Source: Lactarius indigo (taxonomy: Eukaryota; Basidiomycota; Agaricomycetes; Russulales; Russulaceae). Taken from it: 64,000 nt of DNA. This document shows, piece by piece, positions 1 through 13,750 of the stretch (the first letter of the stretch is position 1; every line of letters starts with the position of its first letter). The stretch is taken from positions 434,001 to 498,000 of the forward strand of contig JAFKAC010000020.1 in NCBI GenBank assembly GCA_025766275.1. The letters run 5' to 3'. The position numbers and the translations under genes are program-made. The notes under the pieces were generated by a model, which was given only the letters and a program-made list of their open reading frames with translations, searched no databases and had not been told where the DNA came from.

Positions 1-915
1 GCGGAAACACGAGGTAAACGCGAGGTAAGTAACACGAGTCATAGGTGGAAACGGGGGAGTCGGTGAGCAAAGGAACATGTCCGAAGAATAGCGCCGGTGG
101 TGATGACGACGCGCACTACGAGTACAAAGAAATCGTCAGAAAAAGAAAAGTAAAATCAAAAGATAGTGGGCGCGCCTGTGCCCGAGACAGAGAACGCGAA
201 CTAGAACGATCCGACGAAAAGTCGTGGCTTGAGAGGCGATGACGCGAAGTCGATCGGTTGAGGGTGAAGATACGAAGGAGGCAATGAAGACGGCGGGGAG
301 AGCAAAGGAATGGTGAGTGGTGGAAGCATGGTAGGCCGTCGGCGTCACAGTTGGGGGGCTTGAAGGCGACGTTAGCCCAGTACGGGCAATTGGGTGGCGT
401 CCGACGATGGCGGAAGAGACAGGGAGGACGACGAGGCAAGGAACGACAGATTCGACGACGAGATGAGAGAGAAAGGATGAAGTACGAGGCGAGGCAAAGT
501 GAGCGAGAACGGATGTGTGAGTCGATAGCTTGCCCTATAAGGCCAAGTCCTTGAGGTCATTGGAGTACCAACGGACCATCGTTGAGGATTTTTGTTGAGG
601 GTTTGGAAGGGACGACAACAGAAAGGGAGTGAAGGCAACGCTGAGATGGCATGGCAAGCTGCCAAACATGACAACGCAGATAACTATTCCATAACCCCAA
701 TTCTGTATGATAATTTCCCGTCTAACTTACTTAACTACGAACCGCGCTCTTAAGTTTGGATGTCCGCTAGGTGTTGTTATGAAAACCGCAGTAAGCAAGG
801 CAGTGAGCCTTCCTCTACGGCGCTATACAAGTTTCTCGTACAGTCGCTATGACGAGTTTATGATGACCAACTGTAACGATGGTAGTCCTTGTCGTTGTTG
901 GCATCAGGGCTAAAG
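1..915. other. Outer arm end, no supported gene (mirror 57239-58153)
   Basis: Bases 230-520 are purine-rich on this strand (pyrimidine-rich in the mirror). The short frames on both strands have biased composition and no recognisable motif. Confidence 0.5.
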
Positions 916-3541
916 CTAAAGACTCAGAAGCCTGCAGAGATCTATGATAAGCCTTTGGAGACTGGATCGATCTGCGCACGGGAAACTTACGCAATCACAT
1001 CCGAAGAATGGCTGAAAGTATACGGCTCTGCTTTTGGACACAATACATGTTTTAAGTAAAGAACCTCCCTGCTATCGAGCCATATTGGATTGTAGGCATT
1101 AATCGGAAGGCCTGGAGGTGCGTGTAGCTTATTGCGAACTTTCTGGGAGCCAACACGGATGTGGGGGAGTGCACCACGCTTATCGACACCCCAACTCATA
1201 ATATGGTGCCGGTGGTGCAGTTGGTCAAGGACTTTTAACCAGCTATGTAAGTCAGGGTGTCGCCAGTCAGGTTTGATAACCGTATATGTCGGCCGATTCG
1301 TGCTGGGTTCGACAGCTGATTCGTCGGAAGACATCCCATCAGGTCCCAACGAGTCCAAAAAAGGTAGGTGCTTTCTCAGTGGATCATATATTTTCGCGAC
1401 GCCACGGCGACGTTGGAACAACTCCATCGTAGATGAGCAATGGTGTCACTTTACGGCATAGAAAACTTACTTGGTACTTGCGTTGCTGCCGGCTGTGTCT
1501 AGACTTCTCTATGGCTCTCTCTACCAGCGGGAGCTCGTCTCTTTTGTGGCGTGACTGTAAGCTCTTGATCTGGTTTGAAAATGCCTTCTCTATGGCCTTC
1601 CGCATCTCCTGTGTGTCGCCATACCCTATCTTCTCGATTAGATGCTCAGCAAAAACTCGGCCAGCGGCGACATTCCAGGGTGATTTTGGTTTCCCCGCGA
1701 TGTCGATCATGAAGTCAGTAGTCGTTGCATCGCAGGCCTTTGCACCATGACCTGTGCGCTCCCATTCAGCCATGAACACAGAAATTCGAGAGGGGTCGGG
1801 TATGCGGCCGTAAGGTGGACTCTCCTTTAGTAGAAAAGAGAGTTCAGTTCGGACCAATTTCTGGTTCAGATACAGTTAGCGTAGAATACCATTGCACCGG
1901 TCGCTACAGAGGTACTGGAACTCACTGCCAGTGAATTCTTGTCTGCCTCACGCCGGAATGGGCTCCTTCCACGTCTGCCTTTCACACGGGTACGATCATC
2001 GTTCTCCGTAGCTCTGTGAAGCGAGCTGGCGGCGGCGGCATGACTTTCCTGCTGACAACCTTCGGGCGTCTAGGAATTAAAGGCAAGTCACCCACACGAA
2101 CAGACCGGGACCATTAGAAAAAATCCACTTTCCCAACGTTGTTCCACTCTTCAACGATTTGATGGTACCTCTGGGGAAACGCAGGGTGGATGTGAAAGTA
2201 ACGGTGACTGAGACGAAGGCGGCCTGGAGGGTCACAAGGGCGGAATAGTGGGTTGCGAAGGCGACTGCTGGGGCTGGAAGGTTTTTTACCTCTTAGCAAT
2301 GACGGGCACCAGTCAAAATAGGATAGATTCACGTTGGGCATCACGAGATTGCCGCTGGCTTGAGGGCCATCTTGAACCACGAGATCTACATTTTCCTCGA
2401 ACTCCTTGGCTGATTCATACAGTTCTATATCCGAGTTGGAATTGTCCAGCACAGGGGAATCACGCGCGTAAAAATCTCGTGGATCTTGAATAGACTCGCG
2501 GGGTGGTAAGATTTGCTCCACTTCGACTGAGCTTCTATCGTGAGGGTCAATCCGTACTTCCTGGAATGTCACGAAGATGCGCGCGTTCAAGGGAGAAGGG
2601 AAATCATTGTGTCAACGCGCACGATAAGAACTTCTCACCCTTTCTTCTGCGTCTTGGCCCCACTCTCCATCTGTGATACTTGAACCATGACGAGTGCCCC
2701 AGGCCGCCCTTCCTCTGCCTCCATCCGAGCGAAACAATATTGCTCGTGGAGTAGCTAGGGCCTCATTCAACTTCTCGTCGCCGTCTGTGGGTGTACCAAT
2801 TGCAGTCGAGAAATCCGAATGAGGGCGCTTCTTTATTCGCGCTTGAAGCGGATCAGAGATGTACCGTTGCATCAGAGGGAGGGTGCTCACGCGTTCGGTC
2901 ATGCTCCGAGCTAGGTTCCGACTCTGTAGCCAAAGTCAGTGACTGATCCAAACAGGGAGACGAACGGATATCCACCATCGCCGGACTGAAGAATGCGCCG
3001 CTTTTCGTGCCCCGGAAACGTTGTTACGGTGGCGTAGTGAGCTGCTCGGTATGTGGCTAGAGAATTCCTATGTGTAATAGTCACAGTCACCTGTGCGTGC
3101 TCACCATCAACTTCTTCATCCGAAGTGCTCTCAGCATCATCCTCTTCGTCGTCTGCCTCGGATGGGTTTGAATTGTGTGTATGCCTGCGGTCCGTGCTCC
3201 TTAAGTTGTGGCGGTGAGGGAATTCTGGTCCAGAAACTACGTCGCCAATGCCTTCTTTGATGTAGAGGAGTGTCGGTAAAGTTGAATTTGGCTATTAGAT
3301 TCAAGCGTAAGTAGTTACTTACCAGAGCGAAGCGGATCCCCAGTCCGGCCAATGCCGGCCGAGGTCTTATCTCGTGTCCGCCGCCTTGGCATAAGTTATA
3401 CCGGGTGCCCAGGTGCTGAAAACCGAAGCGCTGAAAATCCGCGGGTTCAGAGCGCGCGAGGTTCGCGCATCTCCAGTGCTCAGGATAGCTCATTAAATAT
3501 TGCGCAGTACGTGTATAATTGCAAGATTGATTGTCTCCCAT
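916..3541 (-). CDS. Uncharacterised multi-exon protein (left copy)
   Basis: This is the mirror of 54613-57238, where the exon details are given. The predicted reading frames are identical in both arms. It runs outward, toward the window start. No assigned domain is recognised. The C-terminal exons hold a lysine/arginine-rich helical segment and a final segment with the motif DGMSSDES, of a style common in uncharacterised Agaricomycete proteins. Confidence 0.5.
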
Positions 3542-3910
3542 TGTTTTCCAAAGAGAGGACGCACTCGATGTCAGACCATGAATGCATGAACCCTAAATTG
3601 AACGATTTCATATTATTGACACCAAAATTCCTCTTCCTCATGAGATATCAATGTCTTGATCTGCATACGATATACAAGCTGACGCAAAAGTTAATACGCC
3701 ACGAATTCTGTCCCACTGGCATCCGGACCCTGGCTAGTGCAGTGACTAATGGATCAGAGCTGCGATCACTCGGCAGCGTGATGGTGGGGCACAAACCTTG
3801 TCAGGTAAGCAGGGAGCGGTATTCCGAGCTCTACATGTGCGACGCACAACCCCATGTACCTAACAGATGGATAAATTCGTCGCGTCCCAAGACGCAAATA
3901 TTTCGAAAGC

Positions 3911-4312
3911 TCACTGAGCGATGGCAAAATGAACTACCGAATTACTCGGGGCTCGGCTTACAAAGGGTTTCCTTTTTCCGACAAAAAGGACTGCAATTTC
4001 CCCGTACCAAGGAATGAGAGGAAAGTCGCGTTTCAAGTTGGGGTTTCGACCAACGCGACGGTCAAAATAGGCAGAAACCAAAAGCGTGTGGCCAGCGACT
4101 CGTATGAGGGTATCAAATACCTCCGGCTGAGAATCACCTGGAAGAAAGAATGCACCTTCAACGTCTACGTAGGGGGGGTCGATGGTGCTTCCCGGATCGT
4201 GTGCAGGCAAGTTGGCATCGAAACTATGGGTAATGCTCCGGCAAGGCCATCTTCCCCACAGATACCCGTGAATAGTGCTGGTTGTCTGAAGCGTTGGGAA
4301 TAGTTGAATCAG
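3911..4312 (-). CDS. Partial uncharacterised protein, C-terminal exon (left copy)
   Basis: Mirror of 53842-54243 with an identical translation; see that entry for the description. Confidence 0.4.
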   Translation of the reverse strand: MIQLFPTLQTTSTIHGYLWGRWPCRSITHSFDANLPAHDPGSTIDPPYVDVEGAFFLPGDSQPEVFDTLIRVAGHTLLVSAYFDRRVGRNPNLKRDFPLIPWYGEIAVLFVGKRKPFVSRAPSNSVVHFAIAQ

Positions 4313-5122
4313 TCATTTGCATCCGTGTATTCAGAGAATGTAGGGGCTTACGGTAACACCAAGGGGTAAGCGGCGGTGAATAACCATACAGTATTTATTG
4401 TCGAACGAATGAGTCTAGGAGACTATGTTTCTGTATACTCCAATGCCCGTACATCCACGCCTTAAATGCAGGAGCGCCTGCAGATATACGTACACCATGC
4501 CAGTGGTGTCTAAGTTCACGCCAAAGTTCCCGCCCGCCACCTCAAGTCTACATCAAAATTGCATAGAGTTTACTAGTGTCAATAAGGAGCCCGAGAAACC
4601 TTTTTTAGCTCTACAATAATGTTAGGATGAAAGTGGGGACGCAACGTGACCCTGCCAGTGCCGTATCCCATTGTTGCCCCAGAAAGGTGTCGGCTAATCC
4701 CTCCCACACTGTGGACGAACGCATAACAAATACATTTTTCTGCCGTTCTGTGATCGAAGCCCATTGTACGCGGTGTTTCCTGTTCGGTCGTCGTCCATTT
4801 TTACACCTTTTTCGATGGACGAGTCATTGGAGTGACACAGAACCGCGTGCGCACCATAATCATAATCTTCCCAAGATGCCGTTGTAGGTAGGCGGAGGCG
4901 CCAAGACTCCCCGGCCTAGATTGCTCAGCGTCCATCGGCACGGCTGTGTGTACGGCCGGCCGCAAGTCATCTAGCAGGGAGAACTTGAACAAACGTTCGT
5001 GAACGGTCGTTACTGTGATACTGTACGTGTGCCATTAAGATCTCCACTTGGCAGTCGGTCAATACGACGCCGCGCCGCATCTCCGCAGCTCAGTATTTTA
5101 CTTACAAGCTACAGTCGAGTCA
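4313..5122. other. No supported gene (mirror 53032-53841)
   Basis: Short frames only. A possible polyadenylation-type aataaa context occurs in the mirror near 53755 (acaataaatac). Nothing else is seen. Confidence 0.4.
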
Positions 5123-6215
5123 TTAACCAACTACTGATCTCGCTCGTTTCTCCTTCCTAATATCTGTCGTGTTCGTGGTTGCTCGAGTAACCCAGCTTGG
5201 TTCACCGTTGCTACGAATGGAGAGGACCCAGTCATGATTGAGAGGATATTCTGAATTCTTGGAGACGCTCTCCCATTGCCCACCAACTCCAAGCATCCAA
5301 TATTGATGTGTCTTGGTAGATGCGTCGAAGTGAACATACAGATGCCCTGTCTTGGATTGGGGGACCACGGGTGGTGATTGGATGCTTGAATCAGACCGGG
5401 AAAAGTACCAAATGGTGTAGCCGCTCCCAGAGCTAGAACTGAATGGCCGCTGGTGCGATTGATAACTAGCGTAGGCACCACCGGGCACCGCGGTGGCAGC
5501 CATCCCGGGTTTAGGGCCTATTAGCTGCTGTGCAGCTGACGCCTGATCAGGGCCGACGAGGGTTCTATGTAGTGTAGTGAGAACGTGTGGGAGGAAAGGA
5601 GAGTATGTACGGCGTACTCACCCTTGTGCGCGTAATTCTGTGAGCTTTGCAATTCCAAGGAGTGCAGGAATGACAGCTCGCTTCGTCTGAGGAGAAATGG
5701 CTAGGGAGTCGAGGTGAGCACTGAAGAGTTGGTCGAGAGTGTCCCCACTGATATTTGCTGTCACTAGGCTTGTCATGGCACGGGCGATGACGAGCAAGGT
5801 CGGGGAGGATGTGTGCGGCTGCAGGATAGTTGCGATCGACTGTGTAATGGCGTCGAAACTGGTTGAAGTCAATGGACTAGGCAAGTCAAACAAAGCGGGG
5901 TGGAGAGTGGAGAGAAAGGCTACCTAGAGCTCGAGGTAGCCACGTGAGTAGTAAAACTATCGAGGGGCTGGCTAATGACGGGACAGTCAGCTGTGTATGA
6001 TCAAGCCCGTGCGCAGCTCACTCCATAGCCTTTGCTAAGTTCGTCAACCTTCCATCATTCTCCCAATTATATCGTCGCATAGGGAATCTCTGTCGGAGGA
6101 TTGTCTGAGTAGCACGCAGGTCAGTATTCATATCAAAGCAGGAGACAACACGCGACTTTTGGAGCTCTTGGAGACGGGTCACTCCCGTCGAGCTGAACCG
6201 AAAAGCAGTCGTCAT
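5123..6215 (-). CDS. Four-exon protein of unknown function, about 312 aa (left copy)
   Basis: Mirror of 51939-53031. The translation differs by a single residue close to the C terminus: Arg in KEKRARS here, Gln in the right copy. Exon borders follow by subtracting the right-arm coordinates from 58154. Confidence 0.6.
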
Positions 6216-6653
6216 CTTCGTCGCTGCGTGAAGGGTTCATGATAACAGGGTCAATGCAGGAAGGCAGACACAGTGAGAAGTATCCGCCTTCTGTCAGCCA
6301 GGACAGGACGATCACTATATGTCATGTGGATGGTCAAGCTGTCAAGACTCACGATGGACTAGTACGGCGCTACCGTTGTAGTTTCAAAAGTGCCGCCAAA
6401 CACATAGATGTCCATTGTCTTCTCTATTCGGAAAATCAAATTGAAACGTTGAAGCCTTGGTTGAAGCTTGAAGCTTGAAGGACAAAGTTAGGTCAGTCCG
6501 TCAGCTGATCGGTACACCGTTTCCAACACGCGGAGCCGGGGTGGATCGCCGTGCACATACTAATACATTCGCCTCGTTATGTAACCAATGGAAAACCCCA
6601 TCTTCGGTGTGAGGCCTACTTGACTTTTCTTGAACTTGGAAAATACAACGGTG

Positions 6654-6909
6654 ATCCCGATGAACAAATTATTTGTGGTAGTGTGGTCGACGAGTTGTTA
6701 GAGTCGGTCGCACTTGCGTATAGCCACTCGCTCATCTTTCGTGGGGTTATTTCCCCTTCCTCAAACAGAGTGCGAACACTACTACTAGGCCCGAGAGGGT
6801 CAAGCGGTGCACACGATCCAATCGTCTTGTTGGACATACCAAGTCGCCCACGGTAACACTTCCTTTACGAACACCTCTGTACTTCGGTATCGGTTTGAGC
6901 GCCTGCAGT
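6654..6909 (-). pseudogene. Decayed CMC/Tnp2 transposase fragment (left copy)
   Basis: Mirror of 51245-51500. Both copies are broken in the same way, so the decay predates the duplication. Confidence 0.5.
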
Positions 6910-8187
6910 GAAGGCTATGGAAGCAGCAGTACGGTAGCCCCTTCCGGCGTATTATGGGCGCTTAATTGTAGTCACAACTTTTGAGACGGTTTTATAGCAT
7001 CATTGTTGATTATACCGAATTTTACACGGTGCAATACAAGGTGCAATATGTTGCTTATTTTTGAAGAGTTCAGTATACATTACATTGCATCCAGAAAATT
7101 TTGGCTGGGACAAGGGCCGAAAGGACAGTGCGAGGGCACTGCAGCGATCTGTACGAGAACCCAAGCAAGTCATCCTTGTCATCTCCCTCTTATCTAGATA
7201 TGCCAATTATTCCCGTTTTCGCCTCTCCGTCTGCTCGAGATCCTGAAAACACCGCCGGGGCTAAGCGCTGAGCACGCTGACTGAATTCCAATTAGTAGAC
7301 CTCGACTCCCCGAGCGCCCAGGATGATTGACGCTGACCGCAGTGAGCGCCGACCATTGGCACCGACGTTGATACCCTGGTTTTGGCTTTGTTCGACCATC
7401 CGCCTCGCTGAGTATAAGCCTGTGAGATCTGATTACAGCCTTACTATAATTAACAATACAGCGCCCGAGTCGAGATCAAACTCGACTTATTTTGTCGACT
7501 TTTTTAATGACTCTGAAAATGCCTGGAATTGATGCAAAGCCTTGAGCAGAGCAGTCAGAGATGCTGGCGATCATCGTCCTGATTGATGTCGTGCGGCGGT
7601 TCTTTCAAGAAACGGAACTTGTCACAGTAAATTACATCCTAAAAAGTTGTTGGTCATCCCCCAAAATTTAGTGCCTGGTACGTCTCAATAGACTGATTCG
7701 ATCATTGGAAGTAACGCGCGGCCGCGTGTGCCCGACAATATTCCCAGAACAAGACACCATTGCACATGGCGGTAGAGGCGCCAAAACTTTTGGGCCCATT
7801 TCTGGACTGTTTCTCGATGCAGTCTCATATCTACAGCCTGAAGTCACCCGGCGGCTGAGTGCTGAGTCGACAACAAGTCCATTATTGTTTGACTCAGCTT
7901 GAAAGGTGCGCAGGTTTCTAATACCCATAATCGAATTCCCCATTACAATTGATAACACTTTTACATCCGAGGCCGAGGGAGAGCAACATTACCGATACAA
8001 GTCCCAAAAAACCGAAAATAAAATTTCATATGGAAGGCGGAGCCCGACCAGACCTCGCGAGTATGGTGTCGTCACGCACTTTCATACGTTACACCAGCGT
8101 AGACCAACCGGTGCGTCAGGAGGATTGCATCGCATACAAGTCTGGAACTGAGCACACATGCGCGATGAAGGAATGATAAACCAAGAC
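6910..8187. other. No supported gene (mirror 49967-51244)
   Basis: This lies downstream of the CRN-kinase gene. It is AT-richer than its surroundings, with scattered short frames of up to 96 codons but no motif, intron pattern or repeat that supports a gene. Confidence 0.4.
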
Positions 8188-10649
8188 TTACCACGATACA
8201 CAAAGCCGTTTCTGTACTAGACTCGTTTCACTCCCATCATCGTTGCGCTTTCCCGCACTCTTTGTTCCCCGAAGGTTCCAGAGTACTTCCCTCAACGGAG
8301 GCCTCTTTCTCGGATCCGAACTAAGTAATCCGGCACATGTGAACCCCAAAACTGAAGCGCTCCCGGCCGGAAGGAAGCTTGCAAAGTATTTGAGCACTTG
8401 TCCACAAGACCACCAGTCAGCCAGGACTGCACTATATTTCTTCACGGGTCCATGTTCGGTTCCAGCTTCCGGGGCAACCCAAGACGGAGTCCCACGAAAG
8501 CCCTCAACCAAGGTCTCCTCGCTCTCCACAAAAACGGAAAGTCCGAAGTCGATGATCGACAACCGTGGTGACAGTGAACCGCGCTCACCATCGACGAGGA
8601 CGTTCCCGGGCTTCAAGTCAAGGTGAGCAATTCCGTACTCGTGTAAAAATGTGACCCCCTCTAAGAATTGAATGCGAAGCGACTCCACCGCATGGGGAAA
8701 GTAGTGCTTCCTCAAGCATCGAGTCAACGGCATCTGCCATGGCATGACGATCACGTTGCGAACGATGTTGGCAGGTGGGATATTAAGCTGGATAACGTCC
8801 AGCAACTTGATGGTATGATTGAGTTCTGATTGGATCGTCTGTAAGTGCCTTAGGACTTGGAGTTCTTCCGTCGCATCGTCAAGAAGCTTGAGGGCGACTG
8901 TGCCTGCACGGCCATGGTTTGAGAGGGCTTTGCCTATAGTTGGCTTCAGCTGCATGCTGCCTTCTGGGAGTAATGTGTAGCCGTCTGTTTGGATGAGTGC
9001 CTGCACTCCCGGGCTTCGTAAAGTGATTCTTGTCGTCGACGGGTCTCTGCTCTCTTGGTCCCACAGTTTTGAAGAGCCATTGTCGTCAGAGCCGTGCTTT
9101 CTTGTGAGATGTGGGAGGTTTTCGGTCTCGGTCAGAATTGACGCTAGTGCCGTGGTTAGCTGGGAAGGAAATTTGTCATGGAGAGACCTCGTAGAATGGA
9201 GGAAGTTATAAATGCGGAAGATGAGCACGAACATGTCGCGTCTGTTAGAAAGATCGTACGACCTCTTCCAATATTCGACCTACCACGAGTATCAGCCTCT
9301 CTTCTCGTGCGACAATAAGTAGAAACACTACCTTGTCATCAGGCCCTGATCCTTTCTGATATAAAGTGTATTCGGCGGCGTAGTAGTCATGGTTTATATG
9401 GATTGCTTTGACGACGAACGTGGAGGACTTGTCCGTGAGTAGTGCGTTGCCCAAGCGAACGAGGCAAGAGGCTTGCAGAAGCATACAATGCACATCCCCC
9501 GTCTGGGATGTGTTGGAAGTTACTCCGAGCAACAGAAATGGAAAACTTTTGACGCTTATGGAGAAGCTGCTACAAGGGGTATATCGGTATAACGTGTCGT
9601 CCTGAATGATCTTTGCAACCAGATTAAAGGACCACGGGGCATCACTGTGACGTAAATCAGAGAGCAGCAGAGCGGTCGATCACATACGCAATCATAACTC
9701 ACAACTGGAACTTTGTACCGCGTTGAGGGAGGGAAGCAACAGCGAATCTCCGTAGGAGACTGTATATGTGGGACACAGATTTATTTCTATACGCCTCTTG
9801 GTTCGAGAGGTGCTGGTCGAGGAGGATGTCGATATAATGAACCAGCTCAACAGCTGTGACGCGGCGCGTCTCGGATTCATCATTCGTGTCTGTGAAGTAT
9901 TCGGGAAAAACGTTGTCTCCAAGGAGCATCTTCACAGAATCTAACAAGGGTAGCGTTATCATCTAAAATTGACTCATGGTCAGTAGGATTGTATCAGATC
10001 ACGCTGCAAGACTGACGTCGTGCTTAGGGGAACACCGGAGGCGCAGCTTTCGCTCGAGTTGCAGAACAAAATCTGGTAGTGCTTCATCTATCGGCAATTC
10101 ACTGATATTATTGTCAAAAAGCCTGGCCTCAGGAGGGAGTTGGACTTCATCGCAGCTTCGCAAACGAAATGTAACATGATGAAGCAAACTATTACTCGAT
10201 TCCACGGATAAACGGCGCAGGGCGACACCACCTGTGCCAGTGGGAGAGCGTTATACTTTATCAATCAGAAAGTAGAAAAACGTACCATGTTCCCCAGAAT
10301 CAACATGAACGATGACATCAATATCAAAACGACGGTCGGCATCCTTCCCTTGAAACTCCTCACTAACTTTGCGAGTTACGAGCAGGGCACTTCCGAGGTA
10401 TTCTCGAGTCAATGGATACCCACAGAGCGATTGCGAAACACAGATAGGGCTGTCTAAAGGAGGCTTGTAGAACCTGAACTTTCCGTGGTCTTTGCCCTTC
10501 AGTGAAGGAGTTACCTCTTTCACGTAGTCGATAACTCCACCAAAATCCTCTTCAGGGGGTACCGTGATAGTGAACGGAGAGTCACGGATCTTGAGGTAGT
10601 CATCGATGAGAATGCAAATGAGCCGGACAGTTGTAGAATCGTTCATCAT
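8188..10649 (-). CDS. Crinkler-like header fused to a protein kinase (left copy)
   Basis: Mirror of 47505-49966, with all five exons giving the same predicted protein. On this strand the exons are 10649-10286, 10231-10017, 9962-9703, 9644-9332 and 9279-8188. The full description is in the right-arm entry. A kinase-less paralogue lies about 8 kb inward on the same strand (18861-20572). Confidence 0.8.
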
Positions 10650-11896
10650 AATGGGAGTAAGCCGACGCGGACAACGATAGGTTGGACAATGGACAATAAC
10701 AGGTTGGGAAGGCGTGGGAATGCGGGAATGCTGCCGACAGCATGATTACAGTCACGATATCGCAAATTACGAATAATATGATTAATAGTACTGCATTGTA
10801 CTGTACATGTAAAATCCTCATCGCTGTTCATAACTTACTCTCGAGCCGACCTCCCTAATGGGCATCCCCCAGACTTCGAGCCCAACCCTAGCTTGTTCTC
10901 TGATTCCTGACTCGGACTCGCCTAGGCTTCCTCCTTCCTCGTGAGTTCTCTCTTGTAGAATAATTGAAGTTAAGACAGTATGTGGCCCGCGCGCACTGAC
11001 ACGAACGTTGCACGAACAGGTCAGGCCGAGTGAGTAGAAGAAGAAAGAAGAAAGGCAAACGCAAGCGCCGGGGAAGGAAGAATACCGATCCGAGCGAGGC
11101 CTGCAGGCTAGTACTAGTGCACGTGCCTTGGGTAGACCAGAGCGAAACGACACTGACTTAGGTATTAAAGCTAATTAAAGCTTAAAGAGACAGGTGCGCA
11201 CATATTCACACCGAATACAACTGTTTGTCCGCGCCCCTTGGTCCGTCTGATCGCCGCGCGGAGTTCACCAGGAACTTGGACACACCAGCTCTCTGCCAGA
11301 CTGCGCGGACGACTATGGCAATCGCTGCGTTGCAGGTGACGATGTAATATCTTACCGACAATATGAAAGGGCAGGTCGTGTGGTGAGTTGCAGACGAGAG
11401 TATAGCGCAGAGTTGAAGGGAGAGGTTGTGATGGCGATGTCAAAATTAGAGAGTTCCGATGTCACAAATTTACATGTTAACAGGAAAGTCGGTCACTGCG
11501 CTATCCAATCACAAGTTTCAATGCATTCGTTGGAATATCGGTCTGGAGCCGTAAAAAAGAAGGAAAGTAGCTCAGTGAGAGGCACTGAGGCACAGTCAAA
11601 GGCGCAGGTGGTATTGTGACCAGGTAAAGACGATAGTCTAGGAAGCAGCAGGTTAGGCCGGCACTGGCATGGCCAGCAGTTCGCAAGCCTGAGGTTAAGG
11701 AGGCAACGAGCGCAGCGGCCTACTCCCGCGCATTCTGTACTCAGGCTGCAGAACTAGTACCTCGTTTCCAACGATTCTCTCACCAACCACCCACTCCTCC
11801 CACTCGCCCCTACTGGCTCCTTTTTCTAGGAGTAAACTTGAACGCTAGAGCTCATGACTACATTCAAAGCATGTACATGCCTACATGCGTACGTGC
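10650..11896. other. Upstream region of the CRN-kinase gene (mirror 46258-47504)
   Basis: In the mirror, frames at 46711-46983 and 47001-47336 are Arg/Ser-rich and unsupported. The 100 bp before the CRN start are pyrimidine-rich in the sense strand, as is usual for fungal promoters. Confidence 0.35.
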
Positions 11897-12217
11897 TTAC
11901 GTAGAAAATACATACTTGTAGGCAGTTGGAGCTATCGTGGCAACTAAGACTAGGAGAACCATCATGAATGGAAGCCCGTGCCCGGGTGCACACATCCTAC
12001 GTTCTCCTGCCACGGAGACTTCCAGACCCAGTTGAATGCGCTCGCGGCGGAGAGACCTGTCACTACGTCCAACCCCCAGATGCTTTTCCAGCTCCATGAC
12101 GCGCCGTAAAAGCGACTGAAACCTAGTGTGGCATTGCACACTTTCGGTATCAACTCGTTGACGCAAAACATAGAAAGCCTCGGGGGTTAGTGCTAGTTCG
12201 CCCGCTGCCGGCCGCAT
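11897..12217 (-). CDS. Coiled-coil protein with C-terminal membrane anchor (left copy)
   Basis: Mirror of 45937-46257, with identical translation; tentative upstream exons mirror to 12692-12795 and 12467-12617. Confidence 0.5.
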   Translation of the reverse strand: MRPAAGELALTPEAFYVLRQRVDTESVQCHTRFQSLLRRVMELEKHLGVGRSDRSLRRERIQLGLEVSVAGERRMCAPGHGLPFMMVLLVLVATIAPTAYKYVFST

Positions 12218-13750
12218 TGTTACATCGTGGTTGATGTTGGCCTGAGAGATGGCACTATCGCCTCTGTGAACTTTTAATAGTCAGACAAATCTGGGTTGGA
12301 GTTTAATATGCGCAGAGAGGCAAAAGCGCACCACTGGCGACAACAGGGATATGACCCTGGAACTCGGCACTTTGCCTCTTAGGTCCCGCGGGTGGGGTCG
12401 CGTCTCTTGAAAGATTAAGAACCTTGGTACTAGTCAGATTGGCACACCGTGCTGCATGCTTCCTACCGTGTCCAGGTCACCACTCTGGGTACCTTCTGTC
12501 GTCACACGCATCGCGGACACAGGGCCTGGGTCTTCCGATATCTGCGGGGCCTCCACAATAAGATGTTCTGTGGCTTGCAAGAAATGACGGAGAGAGATAT
12601 TCTCAGTGGGCTCATGGCTGGGATAATATCCGTGAGTTATACTCTTGGTTATACTCGCCCATGTGAGGAATTGAACGGCAGTGCTACAGACCTATTTTCA
12701 GTTTTTGCTGCTGGGTGGACATGATCCGACTTAGACAGTTGCGTCGCCATTGCGACAGCCAGGGGAGAACCTGAAGGATTCAAGTTTGGGGCCATGCCAG
12801 TGAGCACTCAGCGATAGCATTAATTGACTAGTGAGGGACGTTTTATACCAGTATCTGAGTCACGACATCGCAAACATTCGGCCGATCAGACCATATGCTA
12901 TTGTTCGCCCACTTTCAGCTCCACGTTTTCTGGTTTATGTCTAAATGGCAGGTTATCCTGCTGAGTGTCGCCAAAAACTTTTTTTTTGGTGAGCGCCAAC
13001 TGAGCGGGCTTTACGATTCTGTTCGTTAAACAATACCTTGTCTAAGCGTTTATTCGCTTTTTTGATGCTTGTCCCCAGGTCTTGTCTATTGTCTCGACGT
13101 ACGGGAGATGCCTACTGTTGGAGGGGAGATGAGATAAGCGACAAGCGACTGCCCGGTTGGACTGTCCAATCCATAGTCGAGATTCGGTTGGATTCGGTGG
13201 GAAAGTCTCTGTAAATGGATTCCCTCCCCTCCCCCGAAGCACCACCTGGATCGTGACTTGGATCGTGTAACGACGGGCTTCAAGCTTGAATGTCAGAGGC
13301 CCATAGCTTTGAATCTCGCTGTAGGCTTTCTAGTAAATATAATGTATTACTCTAGTACTACTGGCCCGTCTCATCCTGACACCGACAAGGAGCGTCGCCA
13401 ATACTTCTACGGGACGGTTTGGAGTGGCCCAATGAGCCGCCTACTACCATAGTGTTATTGTATGCATGGTAAACAAAACTCTTGGGTTTCTGTACTAGTA
13501 GGCTCACTTCAGTATGCCAGTGTAACATTGTAGCGACCATGTAGATAATGGCGTTCAATGTTCGTTGTGAATGGATTCTCAGTGATTTTTTAAATTCGAA
13601 AACCTAGTAGTACGCTAATGACATAAACAAAAAGACCTATGTACCACCGCCCCCGGCTCAGGCCCACCCCCGCTAGTCTCCCGCCGCATTCCGGGCCTCC
13701 GCCGTAGTCCCGGCCCCGCCTATACCCCTCATCGCGGTCGGGGTTATCAC

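Noticed and set aside
3352..4017. 221-codon plus-strand frame (mirror 54137-54802)
   Set aside because: It overlaps the better-supported opposite-strand exons, has no motif, and its composition is not protein-like.
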